From Luteibacter rhizovicinus DSM 16549 (GTDB lineage Bacteria; Pseudomonadota; Gammaproteobacteria; Xanthomonadales; Rhodanobacteraceae): a DNA stretch of 64,000 nt. Of this stretch, positions 56,830 to 64,000 are shown in pieces (positions within the stretch are counted from its first letter, which is position 1; every line of letters begins with the position of its first letter). Location: NCBI RefSeq assembly GCF_001887595.1, contig NZ_CP017480.1:434001-498000 (forward strand). The letters are read 5' to 3'. A program made the position numbers and the translations under genes. The notes below the pieces were generated by a model that was not told the DNA's origin, did no database searches, and saw only the letters and a list, made by a program, of their open reading frames with translations.

Positions 56830-57311
56830 CCGTGGCTCGTATGCGAGTGGTGGCGATGCGAAGGCGGCGGCGTTTCGTCGAGGTCGTCGCGGATGCAACA
56901 CCCTTCGACGAACGCGCTGCTGCCGTCGGTATAGAACTCTTCCTTCCAGATCGGCGCGCCGTGCTTCACCGCGTCGACCGCATAGCGGCACGCGTCGAAG
57001 GCTTCGGCACGGTGCGGCGCACGAACCACGCAGACGATGGCGACATCGCCGATCGACAGGTCACCCAGACGATGCACGACGCGCACGTAGGGAACACCGT
57101 ATTTTTCGCGCGTCGCCGCCTCGACGTCACGAATGATTTTTTCCGCGAGGGGCTCGTGTGCCGTGTACTTCAAATGCCGCACCGAACGCCCTTCGTGGTG
57201 ATCGCGCACCGTGCCGACAAAAAGCGCCAGGCCACCGCACTCCGGATGGGCGTCCAGCTCCAGCAAGGGCTCCACGCTCACCGGATCATGGGAAAGTACC
57301 GCGCGTTCCAT
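56826..57311 (-). CDS. moaE: Molybdopterin synthase catalytic subunit MoaE
   Basis: Transfers sulphur from MoaD to precursor Z. 161 residues: GGLALFVGTVRDHHEGRSVR, LKYTAHEPLAEKIIRDVEAA, VHRLGDLSIGDVAIVCVVRA and GAPIWKEEFYTDGSSAFVEG (active-site Lys in KEEF). A His-rich tail (SHRHHSHTSHG) ends the protein. Start at 57311; the frame is open upstream in moaD. Confidence 0.95.
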   Translation of the reverse strand: MERAVLSHDPVSVEPLLELDAHPECGGLALFVGTVRDHHEGRSVRHLKYTAHEPLAEKIIRDVEAATREKYGVPYVRVVHRLGDLSIGDVAIVCVVRAPHRAEAFDACRYAVDAVKHGAPIWKEEFYTDGSSAFVEGCCIRDDLDETPPPSHRHHSHTSHG

Positions 57312-57313
57312 GC

Positions 57314-57565
57314 TCAGCCTCCCGCCACAGGTGGCAGCACGGCGATCCGTCGATCGGCGGGAAGCGGGTCCGCCCGGCGCACGATGGCGTCGCCCGAGGC
57401 GCAGGCGCAGCGCTCCAGCGCGGAGGCCAGCTTCGGGTGTTCGCGGGCCAGCAGGGCGAGCGCGTCGCCGACCGTGCAAATGTCGCCGCCCGCATCGATC
57501 TCGCAGGTACGGGTGCCGGCCAGGCCTTCCAGCGAGGCGAAAAGTTCGAAGACGATCGGTGTCAT
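57314..57565 (-). CDS. moaD: Molybdopterin synthase sulphur carrier MoaD
   Basis: Ubiquitin-like carrier, 83 residues, ending in the required Gly-Gly (VLPPVAGG) that is thiocarboxylated. VFELFASLEGLAG and ALLAREHPKLASAL fit the fold. Start at 57565. Two bases separate it from moaE, its partner. Confidence 0.93.
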   Translation of the reverse strand: MTPIVFELFASLEGLAGTRTCEIDAGGDICTVGDALALLAREHPKLASALERCACASGDAIVRRADPLPADRRIAVLPPVAGG

Positions 57566-57584
57566 GGGGTATCCGAAAAAGGGT

Positions 57585-58559
57585 TCATCCGCCCATCGCA
57601 TGCATGGTCAACGGCCTGTCCACGGGACCGGGCCGCGACGCGTAACCCGCATCCTTCAGCCAGACCGCCCGACGCGCCTGTTCGGCAAGCACGTCGTCGG
57701 CGACGCCATCACGCATGCGCGCACCCAGCGGCGTGCCGATCGGTGAGAACAGGCAGGTGAACAGCTCGCCCGTCGCGGTGATCCTCAGGCGATCGCAGGT
57801 CGAGCAGAACGGATTGGAGACGGTCGAAATGATGCCGAGCGGGTAATGGCCATCGACGAGATAGGGTGTGGCCGGATCGTGCCCGCGCGGCTGCACGTCC
57901 ACGACGTGCCGCTCGCGGATCGCCGCCAGCATGTCCGCTTCGGATACCACGGCATCGCGTTTCCAGTGTCCGGGAGCGTCCAGGGGCATGTATTCGATGT
58001 ATCGGAGGGGAAGCTTCCTGGCCATGGCCCATTCCAGGAGTGGAACGATGTCCTTCTCGTTGTCGCCACGGATGACGACGGCGTTGAGCTTGACGTTGGC
58101 CCCCGCAGCGACGAGCGCGTCGATGCCGTCGAATACCGGTGCGATCTCGCGCAGGGTGAGGCGACGGAACGTCTCCGGGTCGACCGTGTCGAGGCTGACG
58201 TTGAAATCGTCGATCCCCGCCATGACCAGTTCGCGAGCTTTCGGCGCGATACGGGAGGCATTGGTGGTCATCGACAAGCGACGAAGCCCACGCTCGCGGA
58301 GCGCGGCGATGTCCTGCACGCATTCCAGCAGGTCGTGACGCAGCAACGGTTCGCCGCCCGTCAGGCGGATCTGGTCGATGCCCTGGTCCACGAACAGGCC
58401 GGCGAGGCGCACGACTTCGTGGCGCGCCAGCAGGCTGGCCTTCGGCAGCCAGTCGGGATGCTCGGGCATACAGTAGGTACAGCGGAAATTGCAGCGATCG
58501 GTGAGCGATATCCGCAGCTTGCGCTTGGTACGTCCGTGACGGTCGATGAGTGGGGACAT
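57585..58559 (-). CDS. moaA: GTP 3',8-cyclase MoaA
   Basis: Radical-SAM enzyme starting molybdopterin synthesis. 324 residues: first cluster SLTDRCNFRCTYCMPEHPDW, IRLTGGEPLLRHDLLE, C-terminal second cluster (FCSTCDRLRITATGELFTCL) and the C-terminal Gly-Gly end (MHAMGG) needed for activity. First gene of the minus-strand moa operon; divergent from xdhC across 86 bases. Confidence 0.96.
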   Translation of the reverse strand: MSPLIDRHGRTKRKLRISLTDRCNFRCTYCMPEHPDWLPKASLLARHEVVRLAGLFVDQGIDQIRLTGGEPLLRHDLLECVQDIAALRERGLRRLSMTTNASRIAPKARELVMAGIDDFNVSLDTVDPETFRRLTLREIAPVFDGIDALVAAGANVKLNAVVIRGDNEKDIVPLLEWAMARKLPLRYIEYMPLDAPGHWKRDAVVSEADMLAAIRERHVVDVQPRGHDPATPYLVDGHYPLGIISTVSNPFCSTCDRLRITATGELFTCLFSPIGTPLGARMRDGVADDVLAEQARRAVWLKDAGYASRPGPVDRPLTMHAMGG

Positions 58560-58645
58560 GTCGCCTCAGGAAAGCACAATGCGCGTAAGCGGGGTGTAAC
58601 CGGTCCCGCCGGGCCCTTCACATGCAATCGTGCCAGACTTCGGCC

Positions 58646-59623
58646 ATGAACGCCTTGAACCCTTCGGTTGTGCCAGCCTGGCCGGCCTGGCCGGACTATG
58701 CGCTGGTCGAGGACCTGCTGCCCTCCCTGCGCGAGTACGCCCACGAGGGCCGCGTCGCCCTGGCGACGCTGGTGAGTATCGATGGGCCATCCCCACGCCC
58801 GCTGCATAGCGAAATGGCGATCGCCGCGGACGGACGGGTTGCCGGTTATGTGTCGGGCGGCTGCGTCGAGGCGGCGGTGGCCGAGGAAGCCGCCATGGCG
58901 ATCGCCGAAGGCCGCCCGCGCCTCCTGGACTACGGGGTCGGCAGCCCGGTACTGGACATCCAGCTTAGCTGCGGCGGCCGCATCGGCATCTTCGTTCGTG
59001 AACTCGTGGAGCCCTCCCGGTACGTCAATACGCTGACCGTCGCCCGCCGCGAGCGGCGCACGGTCACCGTGCTGACGGACCGCGACACCGGCGCCTGGGA
59101 CATCGTCGAGGCGATCGGACCGGCCGACGACAGGCATTACGCCCGTATCCAGCGCCCACCCTTGCGACTGGTCGCGGTCGGCGGCGACCCCGTCACCCTC
59201 GCGGTCGCCCACCTCGCTCCGTTGCTCGGCGTCGAGGTGGTCCTGCTGCGTCCGCACGGTCCGCTCGAGCCGCCTGCGGGGGTACCGCTGGCCGGCTACG
59301 ACTCGCGCAGCCTGCCTGCCGCCCTGGCCGATCTCCTGCTTGACGATCGCACCGCCGTCTACTCACTGAGCCACGACGCGGAGGTCGACCACGCCGTGGC
59401 GACGCATGCCCTGCATTCCGACGCCTTCGCGGTAGGCATCCTCGGCAGTCGCAACAAGATCGGGGCACGCGTCGAACGCCTCAGGGACGACGGCGTCGAC
59501 GATGACGAACTGCAGAAGCTTCACCTGCCGGCGGGATTGCCGATCGGCGCGCAGACGCCCCATGGCATCGCGCTCTCCATCCTGGCCCAGGTCTGCCAGC
59601 GCGACCGCGCGCGACTGCCGTGA
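58646..59623 (+). CDS. XdhC-family molybdenum cofactor insertion chaperone
   Basis: Binds and protects the finished cofactor and delivers it to xanthine-oxidase-family enzymes. 325 residues: VALATLVSIDGPSPRPLHSE, GRVAGYVSGGCVEAAVAEEA with the conserved GGCxE Cys, a Rossmann domain (RLVAVGGDPVTLAVAHLAPL) and LGSRNKIGARVERL. In E. coli the equivalent PaoD is encoded after paoC; here it precedes the enzyme genes. A start at 58622 is also possible; neither has a strong ribosome site. Confidence 0.9.
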   Translation: MNALNPSVVPAWPAWPDYALVEDLLPSLREYAHEGRVALATLVSIDGPSPRPLHSEMAIAADGRVAGYVSGGCVEAAVAEEAAMAIAEGRPRLLDYGVGSPVLDIQLSCGGRIGIFVRELVEPSRYVNTLTVARRERRTVTVLTDRDTGAWDIVEAIGPADDRHYARIQRPPLRLVAVGGDPVTLAVAHLAPLLGVEVVLLRPHGPLEPPAGVPLAGYDSRSLPAALADLLLDDRTAVYSLSHDAEVDHAVATHALHSDAFAVGILGSRNKIGARVERLRDDGVDDDELQKLHLPAGLPIGAQTPHGIALSILAQVCQRDRARLP

Positions 59624-60216
59624 CCGGTGGCCACGACGCGGTCATCCTTGCCGCAGGCGGAAGCCAGCGACTGGGCCAGCCCAAGCAGCTCCTGACCATC
59701 GCCGGCGAGACGCTGATCGCACGGGCGTCAAGGATCGTCGCGGCAACCCGACCCGGGCGGACCGTCGGCATCCTGGGCGCGCACGCCGAACGGATGTGCG
59801 GCCAGCTAACGGGCGCGCAGGCCGTCTTCAATCCGGACTGGGCGACGGGCATGGCCTCGTCGATCCGGGCTGCCGCCGATGCACTGGCGGGACGAACGGA
59901 CCCGGTCCTGATCGTGGTGATCGACCAGCCTGCCCTCGATGAGGCCCACCTCTGGCGTCTCCTGGCAGCACACGACGGCGCGCGCGACACCGTCACGGCC
60001 TACGGCGATGCCATGGGCGTACCGGCGGTCCTGCGAGCGGCGACATTGCGGCAGGCCACGACGCTTCAGGGTGACATGGGCTTTCGCGCGTTATGGCAGG
60101 ACACCTTGCCCGCGACCGTTCGTGCCGAGGCTTTCGCCGACGATCTGGACACGGAAGAGGATCTCGCGCGCGCCATCGCAACGGGACGCGTCGACCGGGG
60201 CCGCGGGCCGATGTAA
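59620..60216 (+). CDS. MocA-type molybdenum cofactor cytidylyltransferase
   Basis: Adds CMP to molybdenum-molybdopterin to give the cytosine dinucleotide used by aldehyde oxidoreductases. 198 residues with nucleotide motif [40 protein letters not shown] and [20 protein letters not shown]. The GTG start overlaps the xdhC stop by four bases. A MobA-like GTP-using enzyme is less likely given the WxxGMxSS motif and neighbouring substrate enzyme. Confidence 0.87.
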   Translation: MTGGHDAVILAAGGSQRLGQPKQLLTIAGETLIARASRIVAATRPGRTVGILGAHAERMCGQLTGAQAVFNPDWATGMASSIRAAADALAGRTDPVLIVVIDQPALDEAHLWRLLAAHDGARDTVTAYGDAMGVPAVLRAATLRQATTLQGDMGFRALWQDTLPATVRAEAFADDLDTEEDLARAIATGRVDRGRGPM

Positions 60217-60329
60217 ACGGAATGGCAAGTCCAGCCGGACCAGCCGCCCCGCCCCGTTCACGCCGCAATGCTTACAACCGTGGAGCCCCAGGCAGCGACG
60301 CATCGCGCCGCCCACCCACGGAGAACGGC

Positions 60330-60941
60330 ATGCCGCCAAACCCCCTGCGATCCCCTACCAGCGCGGCCCGACACGACACGATGTCCGGTGGCGTCATGCA
60401 TCACCTCGCCGAACGCGTGCCCGGTGTCGATACCGTCAAGGCGCGACTGCGTATAAACGGCAGGGACCACGAACTCGACATCGATCCACGTGTCACCCTG
60501 CTCGACGCGCTGCGCGAGCACCTGGGCTTTACCGGCTCGAAGAAAGGCTGCGACCACGGCCAATGCGGTGCATGCACCGTGCTGGTCGAAGGGCGCCGGA
60601 TCAACGCTTGCCTGACCCTGGCGGTCATGCACGACGGCGACACGATCACCACCGTGGAGGGGCTGGCCCGGGGCGAAGCACTCAGTCCGTTGCAGGCATC
60701 GTTCGTCAGGCACGACGGCTTCCAGTGTGGCTACTGCACACCGGGGCAGTTGTGCTCGGCCACCGGGATGCTCGACGAAGTACGCGCCGGATGGCCGAGC
60801 GTGGTGACCCAGGACCTGAGCTCGTCGCCCTCCCTGAGCGACGACGAAATCCGCGAACGCATGAGCGGCAATCTCTGTCGCTGCAGTGCCTACCCGAACA
60901 TCGTCGCCGCGATTGCCGATGCCGCGGAGGGTGCTGCATGA
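60330..60941 (+). CDS. Aldehyde oxidoreductase, [2Fe-2S] subunit (PaoA-like)
   Basis: 203 residues with two cluster motifs: [20 protein letters not shown] (plant-type) and [18 protein letters not shown] plus [16 protein letters not shown]. It transfers electrons from the molybdenum centre to FAD. Unlike E. coli PaoA it has no twin-arginine signal; the N-terminus is Pro/Ser/His-rich and disordered. Start at 60330 follows GGAGAA at five bases; later methionines (MSGG, MHHL) are possible. Overlaps the FAD subunit gene by four bases. Confidence 0.93.
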   Translation: MPPNPLRSPTSAARHDTMSGGVMHHLAERVPGVDTVKARLRINGRDHELDIDPRVTLLDALREHLGFTGSKKGCDHGQCGACTVLVEGRRINACLTLAVMHDGDTITTVEGLARGEALSPLQASFVRHDGFQCGYCTPGQLCSATGMLDEVRAGWPSVVTQDLSSSPSLSDDEIRERMSGNLCRCSAYPNIVAAIADAAEGAA

Positions 60942-61930
60942 AGACGTTCACGTATGAGCGCGCGACGTCACCGGCCGACGCCACGCAGGCTGCCGTAGCG
61001 CACCGGCGAACACGCTTCATCGCCGGTGGCACCAACCTCCTCGACCTGATGAAGCTCGACATCGAGACCCCCGAGCATCTCGTCGACATCAATCGCCTGG
61101 GACTCGACGCGATCGAAGACAGTGCCGACGGCGGCCTGCGGATCGGCGCCATGGTCCGCAACAGCGACCTGGCAGCCGATCCGCGCGTCCGTGAGCGTTA
61201 CCCCGTCTTGTCGCGTGCCCTTCTCGCCGGGGCGTCGGGCCAGCTTCGCAACAAAGCCACCACCGGCGGCAACCTGCTGCAACGCACGCGCTGTTATTAC
61301 TTTTACGACACCGCGATGCCATGCAACAAACGGCATCCCGGTAGTGGCTGCGCGGCCATCGAGGGATTCAACCGCATGCATGCGGTCATCGGCGGAAGCG
61401 AGGCGTGCATCGCTACACATCCGTCCGATATGGCCGTCGCCATGCGCGTGCTGGATGCCGTCGTTCACACCGTCATGCCGGACGGTAGCGAGCGCGCCCT
61501 TCCGCTCGCCGATGTCTACCGGTTGCCGGGCGATACCCCGCAGGTCGAAAACGCACTGGGCACGGGGGAACTGATCACCTACGTCACGCTGCCCCCGCCG
61601 CCGGACGGCCGGCAGATCTATCGCAAGGTGCGCGATCGCGCGTCTTACGCCTTCGCCCTGGTTTCCGTTGCCGCCATCGTGCAGGTGAACGGCGACGGTG
61701 TCGCATCCGCGCGGATCGCTTTCGGCGGCGTGGCTCCCATGCCGTGGCGCGATGACGCCCTGGAAGCGGCGCTGCAGGGAACACCAGGCGACGAGTCGTC
61801 ATTGCGTGCCATCGCGAACACCGCCCTTGCGGGTGCGCGTGGTCATGGGCACAACGACTTCAAGATCAGGTTGGCTCGACGCACGTTGGGCGCGGTCCTG
61901 GTCGAAGCGAGCGGGAGGACGACAGCATGA
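60938..61930 (+). CDS. Aldehyde oxidoreductase, FAD subunit (PaoB-like)
   Basis: 330 residues: FAD site [40 protein letters not shown], and an insertion with four Cys ([20 protein letters not shown] then CAAIEG), which in E. coli PaoB binds an additional [4Fe-4S] cluster. It ends with the C-terminal CODH-like domain ([20 protein letters not shown]). Four-base overlaps on both sides. The Cys motif is what separates the Pao type from plain xanthine dehydrogenase. Confidence 0.93.
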   Translation: MKTFTYERATSPADATQAAVAHRRTRFIAGGTNLLDLMKLDIETPEHLVDINRLGLDAIEDSADGGLRIGAMVRNSDLAADPRVRERYPVLSRALLAGASGQLRNKATTGGNLLQRTRCYYFYDTAMPCNKRHPGSGCAAIEGFNRMHAVIGGSEACIATHPSDMAVAMRVLDAVVHTVMPDGSERALPLADVYRLPGDTPQVENALGTGELITYVTLPPPPDGRQIYRKVRDRASYAFALVSVAAIVQVNGDGVASARIAFGGVAPMPWRDDALEAALQGTPGDESSLRAIANTALAGARGHGHNDFKIRLARRTLGAVLVEASGRTTA

Positions 61931-64000
61931 CCATTCGCATGGATACGGTCGTGGGACACACGCCGCTCGACGATTTGCCGGACGGATTCACCGGAAAGCC
62001 GATCGATCGCGTGGATGGGCCGCTGAAGGTCCAGGGCAAGGTCGCCTATGCCGCGGAACATGGCGGGGTCGGCAACGTGGCATACGCGTTCCCCGTGCTG
62101 GCGACCATCGCCCCGGGTCGGATCCTGCGCATCGACGACACGGCCGCGCGGCACGCTCCCGGTGTGATCGACGTCCTGACTGCGAAAAATGCGCCAAAGC
62201 AGGACACGTCATCCGATGACGCGATCCCGCAACTCGTCGGCGACAAGGTCAGGCATTACGGCCAGCCGGTGGCGCTCGTGATCGCGCGCTCCTACGAGCA
62301 GGCCCGCCACGCCGCCTCGCTGGTTCGCCCCGAATACGACGCCACACCGGGCCGCTTCGACCTCGCTGCCGGCAAGGCGGGCGCACGCAAGCCCGAGGAT
62401 CTCTCCTTCGCCAAGGCGGATACGGAGAAAGGTGATTTCGACGACGCCTACGCGTCCGCGCCGCACCAGCTCGACGTGGTCTACACGACGCCTTTCCAGT
62501 TTCACGCCGCCATGGAGCCCCACGCGACCGTCGCCGCCTGGAACGAAGACCGCCTGACCGTGGAGACGTCCAACCAGATGCCTACGCCGGGTCGCAAGGC
62601 ACTCGCTGCCACGTTCGGGGTCGCGCCGGAAAAGGTTCGTCTTCTCTCCGCCTATATCGGCGGCGGCTTCGGCAGCAAGCTCGACGTCCAGCCGGATGCG
62701 GTGCTGGCGGCGCTCGCCGCCAGGGCCACCGGCCTGAGGGTCAAGCTGGCACTCACCCGGCAACAGTTGTTCCACGTCGTCGGTCATCGCACCAATACCA
62801 TCCAGCGCGTGCGCCTGGGCACCGATGCCCAGGGCCGCATCCTTGCGGAAGCGCATGAGGCCTGGTCGGGCAACGAACCGGGCAATGACGAGTTCGAACC
62901 GACCGTCCTGGGGACCCGCTCGCGCTACGCGGGCGACAACCGCCTGAACACCCATCGGCAGGTCGATCTCGACCTGCCGCCGGCCATCTCCATGCGCGCA
63001 CCGGGCGAAGCGGTCGGCTTGCTTGCACTCGAAGGCGCGATGGATGAGCTGGCTGTTCAGCTGGACATCGATCCGATCGAGCTACGCATCCGCAACGAGC
63101 CCGCGGTCGACCCCGAACTGGGTGTGCCGTTTTCCTCGCGCCAGGTGGTGGAGTGCATGCGCGAAGGGGCACGACGCTTCGGCTGGGACAAGCGCATCGC
63201 CCAACCGCGTCAGGTGCGCGATGGACGCTGGTACATCGGGATCGGCATGTCGTCCGCCGTCCGCGGCAACATGCTGCAGGCGTCCAAGGCGAACGTACGC
63301 CTCGACCCGTCCGGCAGGCTCACCGCCCGCATGGCGATGACCGATATCGGTACGGGCTCCTATACGGTTTTCACACAGGTCGCCGCCGACCTCCTCGGCT
63401 TGCCGATGGGGCGCGTCACTATCCTCCTGGGTGATTCGGATTTTCCCGAGACCCCGGGGTCTGGCGGCTCGTTCGGCGCAGCGAGCGCGGGCTCGGGTCT
63501 CTACGATGCCTGCATGCAGCTGCGCAGCAAGCTTTGCCGGTCCGCCGGCATCGACCCGGCGCAGGCGCGCTTCGAGGATGGCCATGTCACCGATGGCCGC
63601 AAGCGCGTGAGCTACGTGGCCCTCGCCGGTGAGGATGGTGTGACGGCCGACGGCGCGATCGAACCGGGCAGCAATAGCACGAACTACAACCAGAACTCCT
63701 ACGGCGCTTTCTTCGCCGAGGTCGGCGTCGACATGGATACCGGCGAGATTCGCCTGCGCCGCATGCTCGGCGTGTTCGCTGCCGGCCGTATCCTCAATGC
63801 CAAGACGGCCCGCTCGCAGGCCCTGGGCGGCATGATCTTCGGTGTCGGTTCGGCCCTGTCGGAGGAAATGGTCCTGGATCCGCGTTACGGCGCGTTCGTC
63901 AACCACGATCTGGCCGAGTACCACGTGCCGGTGAATGCGGATATCGGCCCCATGGAGGCCGTCTTCCTCCCCGAGCTGGATGACAAGGCCAATCCGCTGA
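61927..64000 (+). CDS. Aldehyde oxidoreductase, molybdenum-binding subunit (PaoC-like), 3' end missing
   Basis: 691 residues are visible. N-terminal domain: [24 protein letters not shown]. Cofactor and substrate motifs: [77 protein letters not shown] and [20 protein letters not shown]. The catalytic Glu near the C-terminus (GxGE motif) lies past base 64000. Aromatic aldehyde oxidation is the known role of PaoABC; the real substrate here is unknown. Confidence 0.93.
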   Translation, partial: MTIRMDTVVGHTPLDDLPDGFTGKPIDRVDGPLKVQGKVAYAAEHGGVGNVAYAFPVLATIAPGRILRIDDTAARHAPGVIDVLTAKNAPKQDTSSDDAIPQLVGDKVRHYGQPVALVIARSYEQARHAASLVRPEYDATPGRFDLAAGKAGARKPEDLSFAKADTEKGDFDDAYASAPHQLDVVYTTPFQFHAAMEPHATVAAWNEDRLTVETSNQMPTPGRKALAATFGVAPEKVRLLSAYIGGGFGSKLDVQPDAVLAALAARATGLRVKLALTRQQLFHVVGHRTNTIQRVRLGTDAQGRILAEAHEAWSGNEPGNDEFEPTVLGTRSRYAGDNRLNTHRQVDLDLPPAISMRAPGEAVGLLALEGAMDELAVQLDIDPIELRIRNEPAVDPELGVPFSSRQVVECMREGARRFGWDKRIAQPRQVRDGRWYIGIGMSSAVRGNMLQASKANVRLDPSGRLTARMAMTDIGTGSYTVFTQVAADLLGLPMGRVTILLGDSDFPETPGSGGSFGAASAGSGLYDACMQLRSKLCRSAGIDPAQARFEDGHVTDGRKRVSYVALAGEDGVTADGAIEPGSNSTNYNQNSYGAFFAEVGVDMDTGEIRLRRMLGVFAAGRILNAKTARSQALGGMIFGVGSALSEEMVLDPRYGAFVNHDLAEYHVPVNADIGPMEAVFLPELDDKANPL

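Overview
The window is high-GC DNA (by eye about 65% G+C) from a motile gammaproteobacterium. Gene order and protein type point to Xanthomonadales, family Rhodanobacteraceae, most likely a Luteibacter- or Dyella-like organism. This is inferred from the flagellar cluster layout, bamA being followed directly by lpxD without skp, and the XdhC/PaoABC set; no database search was possible. Nearly all of it is ordinary chromosome. There is no prophage, insertion sequence with a transposase, or CRISPR array.

Layout. 1-8333: flagellar rod, hook and ring operon on the minus strand (flgB-C-D-E-F-G-H-I-J, then flgK running off the left edge), preceded by an excellent sigma-54 site. 8334-9173: an 840-bp gene-free block with two mutually inverted ~143-bp repeat units, each bounded by 22-bp terminal inverted repeats. 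9174-13099: cheV (minus), then on plus a soluble MCP-type transducer, flgA, flgM (own FliA promoter) and flgN. 13152-19602: EAL-HDOD regulator, MAPEG-like and TMEM43-like membrane proteins, MBL-fold hydrolase, gamma-glutamyltransferase, YfhL-type ferredoxin, an unknown lipoprotein. 19620-24311: coaD, rsmD / ftsY, AsmA-like protein, mutY, yggX. 24378-26051: tRNA-Phe and three orphan small genes. 26232-33557: EEP-family phosphoesterase, alpha/beta hydrolase, parC, NUDIX hydrolase, phosphodiester glycosidase, and a secreted protein resembling the Vibrio cholerae cytolysin/leukocidin family. 33663-39480: dapE, arsC-like yffB, dapD, glnD, map (minus). 39833-54212: the conserved rpsB-tsf-pyrH-frr-uppS-cdsA-dxr-rseP-bamA-lpxD-fabZ-lpxA-lpxB-rnhB string (translation, isoprenoid and phospholipid precursors, outer-membrane assembly, lipid A). 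54318-54683: a small secreted protein behind a strong FliA-type promoter. 54699-58559: molybdenum cofactor synthesis (moeA, moaCB fusion, moaE, moaD, moaA; minus). 58646-64000: xdhC, mocA-like cytidylyltransferase and the three subunits of a PaoABC-type molybdenum aldehyde oxidoreductase, the last cut by the right edge.

How the parts work together. The flagellar genes show the expected transcription tiers: sigma-54 sites before flgB and before the MCP-flgA pair, and FliA (sigma-28) sites before cheV and before flgM, the anti-FliA factor. The same FliA motif before the secreted protein at 54318, 42 kb away, makes that protein a candidate new member of the flagellar regulon. The Moa/Moe genes supply molybdopterin, the MocA-like protein would make the cytosine dinucleotide form, XdhC would protect and insert it, and PaoABC would use it. 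No wholly new multi-gene system is evident. The best leads are the FliA-controlled secreted protein, the cytolysin-like protein, the flagellar soluble transducer, the inverted-repeat block, and the terminator placed just before lpxD.
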